Shown: positions 17,073 to 26,631, counted from the stretch's first letter. The stretch: 64,000 nucleotides of DNA from an uncultured Latescibacterota bacterium (GCA_958295495.1 OY282352.1:3100001-3164000); one strand, 5' to 3'. A program made the numbers and translations. Notes: a model not told the origin generated them from the letters alone.

Positions 17073-18167
17073 ATGAGCGACAAGATGTACAGAGCAGCGG
17101 CCATCGGCCGGACCGGGGGGGGCAATTGGGGACACGGGTTGCACTTGGGCTTGAAAAACCACCCGCGCATCGAGGTGGTGGCCGTCGCCGACGAGGACGC
17201 CGAGGAGCGGCGGGTCAAGCAGGCGGAATTGGCTGCTCCCCGCGCGTACGCCGCTTGGCGCGAGATGCTAGCGGCCGAGCAGCCAGAGGTGGTGACGGTT
17301 GGGCCGCGCTGGACCGATTGCCACTTGGAGATGGTGCTGGCCTGTTTGGAGGTGGGGGCGCACGTGTACTGCGAAAAGCCCATGACTTGGAACTTGGCTG
17401 ACGGGGACCAGATTGTGGCTAAGGCCGAGGCGACCGGGCGCAAAGTGGCGGTGGCGCATCAGGGAGCGTACCTGCCGAGAATCCGGCACGTAAAGGAGGT
17501 GTTGGCGCAGGGGCGGATCGGCGCGGTGCAGGCCATTCGCGCCCACGGCAAACAGGACCGGCGCGGCGGCGGCGAGGACATGATCGTGTTGGGGACGCAC
17601 TTGTTCAATATGATGCGCCTGTTTGCCGGCGACGTGGCGTGGATGACGGCACACGTCGCGCACGAAGGTCGTGCGCTCAAGGTCGAAGACGTGCGCGAGG
17701 CGACCGAGCCGGTGGGGCCGGTCGCCGGCGATTGCATCAACAGCTACTTCGCCTTTGAGAGCGGGGTGACCGGCTCTTTTGATTCGCGGAAATGCGCCGG
17801 GGGCGGGGGCCAGCGGATGGGCATGGAGATCGAGGGCAGCGAGGGCGCGATCGCGCTGCGCGGCGGCGGCAGCGGCCCGGCCATGCTCTATCCGCATCCA
17901 GTGTTTGATCCAGCCGACGCGCGTCAGCAGTGGGTCCCCTTAGACGCGGTGGCGGACGAATCCCTGAGCACGGGCAATGACTTGGCAATCGCCGACTTGA
18001 TCGACGCGGCCGAAGCCGACCGCGAGCCCCTGTCGAGCGCGGCCGACGCGGTGGCGGCCCTGGAGATGATCTTGGGGGCCTACGAGGCCGAGATTACCGG
18101 GGGACGGGTGGCGTTTCCCATGCAGCGGCGAGCGCATCCGTTGGTTGCGTGGCGGGAGGGGCAGTAG
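17073..18167 (+). CDS. Gfo/Idh/MocA-family oxidoreductase (second copy)
   Basis: A 364-residue dehydrogenase-like protein. Shine-Dalgarno AAAGGAG precedes ATG 17073. The N-terminal Rossmann region is AAIGRTGGGNWGHGL, an unusual glycine-loop variant in which the normal GxGxxG is altered by an inserted GG. The family CEKPMTW motif follows at about residues 100-106. The substrate domain contains EDMIVLGTHLFNMMRLF, where a histidine occupies the usual catalytic position, and a glycine-rich loop SRKCAGGGGQRMG. This subgroup is common in uncultured FCB/Planctomycetes-like genomes and is likely cytoplasmic sugar or polyol metabolism. The altered loop may change cofactor handling. No operon partner is evident. 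Confidence 0.88.
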   Translation: MSDKMYRAAAIGRTGGGNWGHGLHLGLKNHPRIEVVAVADEDAEERRVKQAELAAPRAYAAWREMLAAEQPEVVTVGPRWTDCHLEMVLACLEVGAHVYCEKPMTWNLADGDQIVAKAEATGRKVAVAHQGAYLPRIRHVKEVLAQGRIGAVQAIRAHGKQDRRGGGEDMIVLGTHLFNMMRLFAGDVAWMTAHVAHEGRALKVEDVREATEPVGPVAGDCINSYFAFESGVTGSFDSRKCAGGGGQRMGMEIEGSEGAIALRGGGSGPAMLYPHPVFDPADARQQWVPLDAVADESLSTGNDLAIADLIDAAEADREPLSSAADAVAALEMILGAYEAEITGGRVAFPMQRRAHPLVAWREGQ

Positions 18168-18262
18168 GCGGGCAGAGTTGCGTGGCGGAGAACCGGCCCG
18201 AGCGTCTGATTTTTGGTTTTTGATTGACTAGGTGGCCTAAAATCCTTCTATTGACTACTTCG

Positions 18263-18310
18263 CTGGCGCGCTTGTGCAAAGTTTTGCGGAAGTGCGCCAG
18301 ATTTTGTTTT
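18263..18310 (+). terminator. Interrupted hairpin followed by a T-rich run
   Basis: CTGGCGC (18263-18269) pairs with GCGCCAG (18294-18300). Inner pairs CTT/AAG and GCAA/TTGC extend the stem with small internal loops and a 4-base cap. ATTTTGTTTT follows directly (18301-18310). It may terminate the Gfo/Idh transcript, or act as an attenuator in the 5' leader of the TonB receptor, which starts 28 bases later. Confidence 0.6.
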
Positions 18311-18337
18311 ACCTCACCTCTAGCACGGAGGGCACTT

Positions 18338-21300
18338 ATGTACATTGAGAGGAGGAAGTGGCCGGCGGCACTAGGTGTGGCGCTGTTTTGCACCCTGCTC
18401 GCGCTGCCGGCATTCGCTGGCAACGGCAAGATCGCCGGCGTGGTACGAGACGATTCCGGGCAGGCATTGCCCAGGGCCAATGTGGTCGTCGAAGTCGGCG
18501 GCGAGAGAGTCGGCACCGCAGCCGACGACAAGGGACGTTATTTTTTGCTCAATATCCCCCCCGGCACGTACTCGGTCGAAGCTAGTTATGTGGGGCATCA
18601 AAAGGTGCTCCAGACTCAGGTCGAGGTCCGCTTGGACCTGACGACGACGGTCGATTTCGCGCTTCAGCCCGAGGCGATTGAAGGCGAGGTGATAACGGTG
18701 GTGGCCGAGGCCCCGCTGGTCGAGCACTCCCTGACGACCAGCCGGGCGACGATCGGCCGCGCCGAGCTCAACAACACCATGCCGGTGGCCGATTTGCAGG
18801 ACCTGATTAACACGACGCCGAGCGTGTTCCGCGGCTACATTCGCGGCGGGCGCAAGGCCGAGGCCAAGGTGCTCGTCGATGGGATCGATGTATCGGATAC
18901 GTATTTCCGCGCCGGCGAAGGCCAAGGCACTTGGAACCCCTATACGGACGTCAAGCGCACCTCGGACGGCGAATTCACCGCGGTCGGCGTCAACGCCAGC
19001 AACGTGCAGTCGCTGGACATTATCGCCGGCACGTTCAACGCCGAGTACGACGCGGCTAGCGCTGGCATTGTCAACGTCGTCACCCGCGAAGGCGGCGACG
19101 AGCTGGAGGGGCGGCTGTTTGTCCGCCGCGGCGTCGGCGGCTACAAGAATGCCGGTCCCGATGTCTATGCGAGTCTGGTCAACCCCGAGCCGGGCGAAGA
19201 CGGCACCGTCGATGAGACGACCTATTTGGACCGCTATACGCAGGAGCGCGACAAATTGCTGGCCTCCGAGGACGAAGCCGACAAGGCCAAGGCCGAGAAT
19301 TACTACATTTTCGACCCCGAGCAAATTACCTACGGCGACAATCCCGCCACCGAGATGGAACTTTCGCTGGGAGGCAAGCTGCCGTTGCCGCGCACGAATT
19401 TCTACCTGACCACGCGCTATCTCAACGACGAGGGAGTCTTCCCCAACGCGCTCAACCGCTCGCAGCGCCATTCGCTCAAGCTGACGCATCGGCTCAGCCA
19501 GAATATCAAGCTGACCGGCAACGCGATGATCGACGACGGCGGTGAGTTGGGAGGTTGGGTCAACCGCAACTTCAGCGGCCGCTACTCCTACTTTCCCGCC
19601 GGGGCCTTGGGCAACAAGAAGCTGGGGACGATGGCCTATGTGGGGATGAGCCACTCGCTTTCTAACAATACCTTCTACGAGATCAAGCTCTCGCAGGTTT
19701 CGCGCATGAGCAAATTTGGCTACTCCGACGACAACGGCGACGGCATCGTCGAGGCCAGCGAGGATGGCGACTTCATCTTCATCGACAGTGCTGAAGAGTC
19801 GGAAAAGTACCTAGGTGTTGACGGCTCTGGGGCCGACGCCGACGGCAACTTTACCTTTTTTACCACCAACCCCGGCAATTCGCGCAACTTCGACCTGCCC
19901 TTTGGCAACAATCAATACCGCTTGGCGCAGGCGGGCTTCTACTTTGAGGAGCTCAACCGCGACGTAATGCAGCTCAAGGCCGACCTCACCCATCAGTACA
20001 ACTACCATCACCAGCTCAAGGCCGGCCTGCTGTTCCGCAGCCACGCGGTCTCGCATCTCATGCAGCGGACGCAGATTACGGTGGGCTATTCCAACCTGCC
20101 TTATGAGATTGCCGAATACGAGCGCAGCCCGAGAGAGCTCGCCTTTTACGTGCAGGACAAAATTGAGTACGAGGGCATCATCCTCAACGCCGGCTTGCGG
20201 CTCGACAGCTTCAACGCAGACGCCGAGCAGCTCGCCGACTTTTTCCGCCCGTCCGAAGAGGCCGAATACACCTATGAAAGCGGCCAGACCCACACCTACC
20301 GCCGCCCGATTCGCGGGGAGGCGGTTGAAACGCGCTGGTACTTGCAGCCGCGGCTGGGGATCTCGCATCCGATCAGCGAGCAAGCCGCCATGCACTACTC
20401 GTGGGGCAAGTTCTACTCGACGCCGTCGTTTTCGTTCCTCTATGAAGACTACGGCAGCCTCACCAACCCGGCGTGGCCGAACCTGCCGGATGTCGAGGCG
20501 AATCCGACGACTGCCACCGCGTACGAGATGGGCCTACAGTACAGCTTCGCGCCCGAGTACTTGTTCGACGTTACGGCCTATTACCGCGACATCGAAAACT
20601 ACGGGCGGCTCGGCTTTACCATCAGCCCGGCCGACGCCGGCTTTGCCAACTACACTCTCAATACCAGCGGAGGGTACGCCGACAGCCGCGGCATTGAGTT
20701 CGGAGTGGAGCGCCGGTCGCAGAGTAAGATCAATGGTCGCGTCAACTACGCGTATAGCTATATCAAGGCATCGCGCAATGGCAACAACTCGACGCCTTTC
20801 CCGGACAAGAATTCGTTTTCGGTCAACGCCGCAACCGATGTCCAAGCCTTGGAGACGGCACTGGCCAACAAGGAGCAGTTCAACACCTATGAGGCCAATG
20901 TCAACGGCGGTGGCAATCCGCTGGTCACCGGCTACGACCGAGCGCACCGCATCGCCGTCACCCTGCTGGCCGAGTTGCCAGCACAGGTTGGTTTGACCTT
21001 GATCTCAACGGCGGAGAGTGGCTTCAACTACAATGTAACGGCCACCACTGACGATCCGCGCGAGCGCGAGACCCGGCAGGCCCCGTGGAATACGCGCACG
21101 GATCTGCGGCTCCACCGCGGCCTTGCGTTGGGCGGCTTGGCGCTAGGGGCCTTCTTTGAGGTACGCAATGTTTTCGATCGCGAGAATATCCTTACGTGGG
21201 ACAATCGCAACATCGCCTCCACCGCCAAGTGGGAGGAAGCTGGCGACCCGACTGGCGACCTCAACCGGGCCTTCACCGGCCAGAGTCAGGCGATTTACGA

Positions 21301-21343
21301 CATCCCGCGCATGGCCAATTTCGGCGTCACCGTGGATTTCTAG
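18338..21343 (+). CDS. TonB-dependent outer-membrane receptor with carboxypeptidase-like N-terminal domain
   Basis: A 1001-residue protein. ATG 18338 is chosen because a typical signal peptide follows (core AALGVALFCTLLALPAFA); the upstream extension to 18224 would bury it and read through a terminator-like hairpin. Residues about 28-110 form a carboxypeptidase regulatory-like domain (GKIAGVVRDDSGQALPRANV, NIPPGTYSVEASYVG). A plug domain follows (VADLQDLINTTPSVFRGY), then a 22-strand-type barrel ending FGVTVDF with the terminal phenylalanine of outer-membrane proteins. EF-hand-like acidic stretches (DDNGDGIVEASEDGD) lie in extracellular loops. It imports a ligand using TonB energy. It leads a three-gene operon with a FlgD-Ig protein and a PorV-type protein. 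The ligand is unknown. Confidence 0.92.
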   Translation: MYIERRKWPAALGVALFCTLLALPAFAGNGKIAGVVRDDSGQALPRANVVVEVGGERVGTAADDKGRYFLLNIPPGTYSVEASYVGHQKVLQTQVEVRLDLTTTVDFALQPEAIEGEVITVVAEAPLVEHSLTTSRATIGRAELNNTMPVADLQDLINTTPSVFRGYIRGGRKAEAKVLVDGIDVSDTYFRAGEGQGTWNPYTDVKRTSDGEFTAVGVNASNVQSLDIIAGTFNAEYDAASAGIVNVVTREGGDELEGRLFVRRGVGGYKNAGPDVYASLVNPEPGEDGTVDETTYLDRYTQERDKLLASEDEADKAKAENYYIFDPEQITYGDNPATEMELSLGGKLPLPRTNFYLTTRYLNDEGVFPNALNRSQRHSLKLTHRLSQNIKLTGNAMIDDGGELGGWVNRNFSGRYSYFPAGALGNKKLGTMAYVGMSHSLSNNTFYEIKLSQVSRMSKFGYSDDNGDGIVEASEDGDFIFIDSAEESEKYLGVDGSGADADGNFTFFTTNPGNSRNFDLPFGNNQYRLAQAGFYFEELNRDVMQLKADLTHQYNYHHQLKAGLLFRSHAVSHLMQRTQITVGYSNLPYEIAEYERSPRELAFYVQDKIEYEGIILNAGLRLDSFNADAEQLADFFRPSEEAEYTYESGQTHTYRRPIRGEAVETRWYLQPRLGISHPISEQAAMHYSWGKFYSTPSFSFLYEDYGSLTNPAWPNLPDVEANPTTATAYEMGLQYSFAPEYLFDVTAYYRDIENYGRLGFTISPADAGFANYTLNTSGGYADSRGIEFGVERRSQSKINGRVNYAYSYIKASRNGNNSTPFPDKNSFSVNAATDVQALETALANKEQFNTYEANVNGGGNPLVTGYDRAHRIAVTLLAELPAQVGLTLISTAESGFNYNVTATTDDPRERETRQAPWNTRTDLRLHRGLALGGLALGAFFEVRNVFDRENILTWDNRNIASTAKWEEAGDPTGDLNRAFTGQSQAIYDIPRMANFGVTVDF

Positions 21344-21356
21344 GAGGAATAGTAAG

Positions 21357-23873
21357 ATGGTTAAACGCATGAAAATTGCGCCTCGGCTGGCGACCGCGTT
21401 GGTGGTCGCGGCAGCCGGGGCGACCGCCGCGCAAGAGGGCGGCGTGTTCACTGCTGGCGATCTGTGGGATTCCTTTTTTCCCAGCAACGCCGGTTCTTGG
21501 TATCGCGAAACCGATGACGATCCGACCGCCCGCTTTACCCTCTTCCGCGTCGGCAACTGGGACCGCCAGTGGACCACGCCGACCCAAACCTATCCGGGCG
21601 GCGAGAATTTGCACCTGCCTTGGGGCCAAGATTTGCAGATGATGGAATACAGCCCCGACGAGATCAATATCACCACCGACAGCAACGCGCCCCGGGCCAA
21701 GCAGTACTTGCACGGCTTCTACACCAACAATTTAGCCGGTGCTGGCGCTGCGGCGCGCAACTTTACCAGTCCGGGTGCGTACTGGGTTGATGAAGGCCGC
21801 AATGAAATGCGCTATGAGGGCGCGATGCCGACCAACCTCGGCGTTGATGTGCGCTGGCGGATGCGGCAGTTTGCCGCCAATCACGCCAATCTCAACGACT
21901 TCATCGTCGTCGAGCTAGAGCTGACCAACACCGGCGTACTCGACGCCGATGGCGACGGCACGGCCGAAAAGACCGACAACCGCATCCACGCGCTCACCCT
22001 GCATCTGCAAAACGAGCCGATCAACTCCATGACCAACCGCAACAATGGCCGTCGCGGTGCCTCGGGGTGGTTTACCGGCCCGACCTCTGGGTACGACGCC
22101 ACGCCCGACGCCGCTGGCGTGCCTTGGGATGTGCCGGTGATCTTTACCGGCCCGTCGCCGAGTACGCTCGGCGAGCCGCATCCGGTCTTTGGCACGCCGA
22201 GCGGCTGGTCGGCCGATGGCGCACGCCTGCTGGGCGTCACCATGCGCCGGCGGGGATACTACTACGACATCTACAATGGGATGCAGTGGATTGCTGCCAA
22301 ACAGGGCGCGTTGCCAGAAAGCGGCAGCAGTGCTAGCGCGGCAGACAAGCGCACCATCTACGACAGCCATCCGGTCGGCGTGGATGCTGAGCGCGGTTGG
22401 TTCACCTCGGTGCTCAAGGACGACGGCGGCTACCGCAATCCGCGCGAGAACCACATCTATGCGATGGCCACGTTTTTCGATGGCGAACAGATCGGCAGCC
22501 GCGCTTGGGACAAGGGGGCCGCCATCCAGAACGAGAGCAGCTTGGTGCCCGATCCCAACTGGTTCGATCCCAATCATCCAGACATCGTTCCCGGCGACCC
22601 ACTGTCGTTTGTCAATGCCGTGCTCCCCGAAGACGAGCGCGGTCAGCCCTTGGGCGACATGAAGTACAACAACACCTTCATCCAAAACTGGGAGGTCGAT
22701 CCCAGCCGCTCGCTGGACGACCAGCCCGATTGGGCGTGGACCAAGGGCTACGCAATTGACCACAACTTCGACGGCATGTTGCAGGTGGGCATCGGCCCCT
22801 TCTCGCTGGAGGTGGGCGAGACCATCACGCTGGTGCTGGTCGAGTACGCGGGGTTCCGCTTGCAGGGGGCACGCGCCGCGCGCAGCACTGCCCAGTGGGC
22901 CTATGAAAACGACTTTGCCGTGCCCACGCCGCCGCCGACGCCCCACCTCGAAATAGCGCCTAACACGGATGTCAAAGCCGACATCAAGTGGGACGACCGC
23001 GCCGAAGCAGCGGATGATTTTGCGGGCTACAAGGTCTATCGCTCGACGTTGTTCCCCCGGGTCAATTCGCTCGACGTGGGTCTGCGCATCATCAACCGCT
23101 ATCACCACCAGACCGAAGTCAATCCCACGGACGCGCAACTGGCCGCCTTTGGTGCCGACAACAACCCCAACATCAGCTCTGGAGCCTACAAACCTCAGGA
23201 GCCAGCGGCGTGGGGGCCTTATCGGCTGATCGCCCATGTCCCTAGCAGTGAGTTGGGCAACTACCTCAACGACGGGCCGGACAGCGACGTGTTCAAGTAC
23301 AAGTTTGCCGATAACAGCGACTTGGTGACCTTTGGGTTCACGTACTACTACTATGTTGCTGCGTACGACGACGAGTCTGGCGAGATCAACGGCCAGCCCT
23401 TCAGCTCGCTGGAGACGCATCGGCACAACTTCAATGGCCGCGACGGGCTGTGGAAAAACACGTACCACTACGCGACCGCTAGTTCGTTTTTCCCAGCCAG
23501 CTTGGAGGGGCAAAAGGCCATTGGCGCGCCGTTTATTCTCAAAGCGCCGCTGGCTGCGGCCGGCGACCTTGCGAGCGGCGCGCTCGCCATCCGCGTGGTG
23601 CCCAACCCCTACAAGAAGGGCGCGCTGCACGATACGGGCACCGAGCACAAGATGCTCTTCATCAACCTGCCGACCGGCACCAAGATCACCATTTTCGACG
23701 TGGCCGGGCAGGTCATCGACGTGCTTCACTTCGACAGTACCAACCCGTTCGACGGCACCCTGTTTTGGGACATGTTTTCCAAGGACGGCATTGAGGTAGC
23801 CAGCGGGCTGTACATCTACGTGGCCGAGTACCCGGGCGGGACGCAGACCGGGCACTTTGCCATTCTGCGCTGA
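21357..23873 (+). CDS. Secreted protein with FlgD-Ig/type IX-like C-terminal domain
   Basis: An 838-residue protein. ATG 21357 follows the receptor stop by 13 bases with AGGAGG between, and is followed by a signal peptide (LATALVVAAAGATAAQ). The main body has no recognised enzyme motif but is rich in aromatic and acidic residues. A fibronectin-like segment appears near DIKWDDRAEAADDFAGYKV. The C-terminal ~95 residues match the FlgD-Ig/type IX sorting-like pattern: IRVVPNPYKKG, LPTGTKITIFDVAGQVIDVL, then ASGLYIYVAEYPGG and GHFAILR. Such domains mark export through or anchoring at the outer membrane in FCB bacteria. Position between a TonB receptor and a PorV homologue supports a surface role, perhaps ligand capture. 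Confidence 0.75.
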   Translation: MVKRMKIAPRLATALVVAAAGATAAQEGGVFTAGDLWDSFFPSNAGSWYRETDDDPTARFTLFRVGNWDRQWTTPTQTYPGGENLHLPWGQDLQMMEYSPDEINITTDSNAPRAKQYLHGFYTNNLAGAGAAARNFTSPGAYWVDEGRNEMRYEGAMPTNLGVDVRWRMRQFAANHANLNDFIVVELELTNTGVLDADGDGTAEKTDNRIHALTLHLQNEPINSMTNRNNGRRGASGWFTGPTSGYDATPDAAGVPWDVPVIFTGPSPSTLGEPHPVFGTPSGWSADGARLLGVTMRRRGYYYDIYNGMQWIAAKQGALPESGSSASAADKRTIYDSHPVGVDAERGWFTSVLKDDGGYRNPRENHIYAMATFFDGEQIGSRAWDKGAAIQNESSLVPDPNWFDPNHPDIVPGDPLSFVNAVLPEDERGQPLGDMKYNNTFIQNWEVDPSRSLDDQPDWAWTKGYAIDHNFDGMLQVGIGPFSLEVGETITLVLVEYAGFRLQGARAARSTAQWAYENDFAVPTPPPTPHLEIAPNTDVKADIKWDDRAEAADDFAGYKVYRSTLFPRVNSLDVGLRIINRYHHQTEVNPTDAQLAAFGADNNPNISSGAYKPQEPAAWGPYRLIAHVPSSELGNYLNDGPDSDVFKYKFADNSDLVTFGFTYYYYVAAYDDESGEINGQPFSSLETHRHNFNGRDGLWKNTYHYATASSFFPASLEGQKAIGAPFILKAPLAAAGDLASGALAIRVVPNPYKKGALHDTGTEHKMLFINLPTGTKITIFDVAGQVIDVLHFDSTNPFDGTLFWDMFSKDGIEVASGLYIYVAEYPGGTQTGHFAILR

Positions 23874-23895
23874 ATCGAACAGGGGAGACTTGAAA

Positions 23896-24918
23896 ATGAA
23901 AGCGTTGAAACTCATTGCAGTGCTGGGGTTGGCCTGCTTGCTGGCGCGACCTGGGGTCGCCGACGTGCGCAAGTCTGGCCTGACTGGTGCCGCCTTTCTC
24001 AAAATTGGCGTGGGCGCCAGGCCGGTCGCGCTCGGCTCGGCCTATACGACCGTGGCCGGCGACGTTCACCAGCTATTCTGGAACCCGGCCGGCACAGCCT
24101 TAAGCGGCGGCGAAAGCCAAGTGCTGCTGTCGCACAACTCGTGGATTGCGGATTTGTCGCACGACGCCATTGGGTTCGCACGCGATATGGGCGACATGGG
24201 CACCTTGGGCATTGGCGTGGTGACGCTCGGGTTGAGCGACATTGCCGCCGACCGCGACGTGGTGCCGCAGTTCGTGCTCGATGCGGGAACGTTCGTGCCC
24301 AACGACGCCGAGTCCTCGGGCGCGTACAACTACCGAGATTTGGCCGTGGGCGCGACTTGGGCGCGCAACATTACCGACCGACTCAACTTAGGGGTGACCG
24401 GCAAGATCGTGAACCAAACCATCGATGGCGTCAGTGCCACCGCGTACGCGGCTGATTTCGGCGCTCTCTACCGCGTCAATTCCACGTACACCATCGGCGC
24501 TCGGATCAACAATCTGGGCAGCGATCTGACGTTTTACGACATCGGTGCGCCGCTGCCGCTGATATTCAGCATTGGCGCGGCCGCGGCCATCCTCGACGAC
24601 CCAGACAGCGGTATGAAGGTTACTTTGCTCGCCGATGCTACCAAGCCGCAAGATGCCGAGCAGCTAGTGTACGCGGCGGCCGAGGTGGAGCTTTTCCACA
24701 TGCTCAAGCTCCGCTCCGGTTACAAGCTCAACTACTATGGCGTAGAGGACGACAAAGTCGATGAGGTCAGCGGCGCGGTCGTCGCGGCTGGCCGCAGCGA
24801 GGAGGGGCTGACGGCTGGGCTGGGCCTCGCATTGAGTATGGCCACGGTCGATTACGCCTTCACCTCGTTTGGCATCCTCGACAGCGTGCATCAGTTTTCC
24901 TTGCAGTTCCGCTTCTGA
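23896..24918 (+). CDS. PorV/PorQ-family outer-membrane protein
   Basis: A 340-residue protein. ATG 23896 has AGGGGAG upstream and starts a signal peptide (LIAVLGLACLLARPGVAD). The mature start carries the family signature GAAFLKIGVGARPVALGSAY, then QLFWNPAGTAL and a FADxxG-like early region. The rest is a 14-strand FadL-like barrel with repeated short strands, ending FSLQFRF with a terminal aromatic. In FCB bacteria PorV/PorQ (UPF0164) proteins act with the type IX secretion apparatus, PorV as a shuttle for cargo carrying C-terminal signals. Its gene follows a protein with such a C-terminal domain by 22 bases, so the two probably work together at the outer membrane. Confidence 0.85.
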   Translation: MKALKLIAVLGLACLLARPGVADVRKSGLTGAAFLKIGVGARPVALGSAYTTVAGDVHQLFWNPAGTALSGGESQVLLSHNSWIADLSHDAIGFARDMGDMGTLGIGVVTLGLSDIAADRDVVPQFVLDAGTFVPNDAESSGAYNYRDLAVGATWARNITDRLNLGVTGKIVNQTIDGVSATAYAADFGALYRVNSTYTIGARINNLGSDLTFYDIGAPLPLIFSIGAAAAILDDPDSGMKVTLLADATKPQDAEQLVYAAAEVELFHMLKLRSGYKLNYYGVEDDKVDEVSGAVVAAGRSEEGLTAGLGLALSMATVDYAFTSFGILDSVHQFSLQFRF

Positions 24919-24946
24919 GGTTGCGTGGCGGGTTCGCTGAGAGAAT

Positions 24947-24982
24947 AAGCCTCCGGGGCCGCTGGGCCTTGGGGGCTTTTTT
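24947..24982 (+). terminator. Rho-independent terminator after the receptor operon
   Basis: A 14-bp stem (24947-24960 with 24965-24978, including G-U pairs) with a 4-base loop GCTG and a T-run to 24982. It ends the receptor-FlgD-PorV operon 28 bases after the last stop. Similar sequence recurs near 26503-26535 and 35717-35752. Confidence 0.82.
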
Positions 24983-25027
24983 CATGTAGCGGCAGCATTG
25001 GCTGATCATTATGGAGGAAAGGACGAC

Positions 25028-26464
25028 ATGGCAACTAAGCCCGTGCCGCATGAGGTGATACCTTGCGATCGGCTGCCGGCAGGGCAGTACCGCGACCTAC
25101 CCGAGCCGCCCCACTGGCGCAAGCTGGTCGGGCCGAGCATCCTGCTGTTGGGGCTTTCGCTGGGCAGCGGGGAGTTCGTGCTCTGGCCCTATATAACCTA
25201 TAAGTTCGGCTTTGTCGTGTTCTGGGCCTGCATGGTGGGGGTGCTGACCCAGTATTTCATCAACATGGAGATCGAGCGCTGGACCTTGGCTACCGGCGAG
25301 ACAGCGGTGACCGGATTTTGCCGCCTATGGCCGGGGTGGGCTGGGGTTTTTCTGGTGTGCAACGTGGTCCCGTGGATGTGGCCGGGCTGGGCGTCTGGGG
25401 CGGCGACCATCCTGACTTGGGAGTTGGGCGGCGACGAAAGTACGCGAGTCGGCTATTCGATCGCAAGCCTGTTGTTGGTCGGGCTGGCCCTGAGTTTGGG
25501 GCCGGTGGTGTACCATACAGTGGAGCGCATCCAGACGGTGCTGATCGCGGCGGTGCTGGTCCTGCTGTTGGTCATCTTCTTTTTAGTAGTAGAGCCTAGC
25601 CATGTGTGGGACCTGTGCAAGGGCATCGTCAATATCGGCCACATTCCAGAGGAGATGGAGTTGCCGCTCTTTTTGGGAGCCTTGGCCTTTGCTGGTGCCG
25701 GCGGGACGATGAACTTGGCGCAGAGCGATTTCGTCCGCGACAAAGGCTATGCCATGGGTGCGTACGTGGGGCGGCTGACCAGCCCCCTGACCGGGCGGGA
25801 AGAGGCCGTGGGCGCTATCGGCTACCACTTTGAGCAGACGCCGGAGAACATGCGGCGCTGGCGCGGCTGGTGGCAGGCGGCCAATCGCGAACACTTGGTC
25901 ACCTTCTACGCGCTGTCGGCTCTGTCGCTGATGCTGCTGTCGCTTATTGCCTACGCCACTACGAGACAGGCACTTGGGTTGGAACAGGGCTTGGGGTTTA
26001 TCGGCACTGAGGGCGACTTTATCGCGCAGGAGCGCGGCGGCTTTTTCAAACACCTCTTCAACTGGATGGGCATCGCCATTTTGCTGACGACCGAGCTGGG
26101 GCTGTTGGACGCCTGCGCCCGCATCTCCACCGACATCGTCAAGACCAACTGGCTGCGCACCCACGCCAAGTGGACGCGGAACCGGCTCTACTTCCTCCTG
26201 CTGTGGGCGCAGATTTTCTTAGGCGTGCTGATTATGCTCTCGGACTACAACAAGCCGGTGCAGTTGCTGGTCTTGAGCGCCTCGCTCAATGCGGGGGTCA
26301 TGCTGCTGTACTCAGTATTGCTCTTGTGGCAGAACAACCGCGTGCTCAAAGGGGCGCTGGCCATGCACCCGACGCGCTTTGTGGCCTTGCTGTGGGCCTG
26401 CGCGTTCTTTGGCTATTTCGCGTTTGTCACGCTGCGGGAGCAGGTGCCCAAGCTCTGGGGATGA
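25028..26464 (+). CDS. Nramp-like polytopic membrane transporter
   Basis: A 478-residue inner-membrane protein with about 11-12 helices. ATG 25028 has GGAGGAAAGG upstream. The overall plan is that of Nramp/APC-fold metal-ion transporters: LVGPSILLLGLSLGSGEFVL as helix 1, and a helix-6 region FAGAGGTMNLAQSDFVRDKG. The canonical metal-binding DPGN (helix 1) and MPH (helix 6) motifs are not present, so divalent-metal transport is uncertain. Related atypical members occur with sugar-catabolic genes in uncultured FCB and Planctomycetes genomes. Its stop overlaps the start of the next frame (ATGA at 26461), pointing to an ancestral operon with the M28/FtsX gene now at 35684. Confidence 0.7.
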   Translation: MATKPVPHEVIPCDRLPAGQYRDLPEPPHWRKLVGPSILLLGLSLGSGEFVLWPYITYKFGFVVFWACMVGVLTQYFINMEIERWTLATGETAVTGFCRLWPGWAGVFLVCNVVPWMWPGWASGAATILTWELGGDESTRVGYSIASLLLVGLALSLGPVVYHTVERIQTVLIAAVLVLLLVIFFLVVEPSHVWDLCKGIVNIGHIPEEMELPLFLGALAFAGAGGTMNLAQSDFVRDKGYAMGAYVGRLTSPLTGREEAVGAIGYHFEQTPENMRRWRGWWQAANREHLVTFYALSALSLMLLSLIAYATTRQALGLEQGLGFIGTEGDFIAQERGGFFKHLFNWMGIAILLTTELGLLDACARISTDIVKTNWLRTHAKWTRNRLYFLLLWAQIFLGVLIMLSDYNKPVQLLVLSASLNAGVMLLYSVLLLWQNNRVLKGALAMHPTRFVALLWACAFFGYFAFVTLREQVPKLWG

Positions 26465-26631
26465 AGGCGTTTGGGATGCAGGATGCAGTAGCAAGCTTCT
26501 GGGCCTTGGTGCTTGGGGGCTTTCCTTTTTGCTGCTTGCTCGCAAGTTTGGCGGTTACCGCTGGGTCCGATGCAGAGGCGCGGCTGCACCGGCCGAAACC
26601 TCTCCTTAGTGTGCCTCCGCCTGCCGCTTGA
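26461..26631 (+). pseudogene. Truncated, diverged copy of the M28/FtsX gene N-terminus
   Basis: The 56-residue frame begins at an ATG overlapping the Nramp-like stop codon. Its signal-peptide-like part GGFPFCCLLASLAVTAGSD, then AEARLHRP and LLSVPPPA, aligns in frame with GAFPFIGALLSAAWF and GSEVEARLRRTVEVLSTPA of the 1477-residue protein at 35684. At base level the match is clear around GGGTCCGA-AGGCGCGGCTGC. Sequence homology stops at about 26630, just before the Zorya-like module. It is the left-hand relic of the gene that now lies 9 kb away. Confidence 0.6.

Noticed and set aside
18371..19654. 427-codon minus-strand frame inside the TonB receptor
   Set aside because: Shadow of the receptor frame; no motif or ribosome site.
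21915..24002. 695-codon open frame on the minus strand across the FlgD-Ig gene
   Set aside because: Antisense to a gene with signal peptide and conserved C-terminal domain; its composition is typical of antisense frames in GC-rich DNA and it has no recognisable motif.
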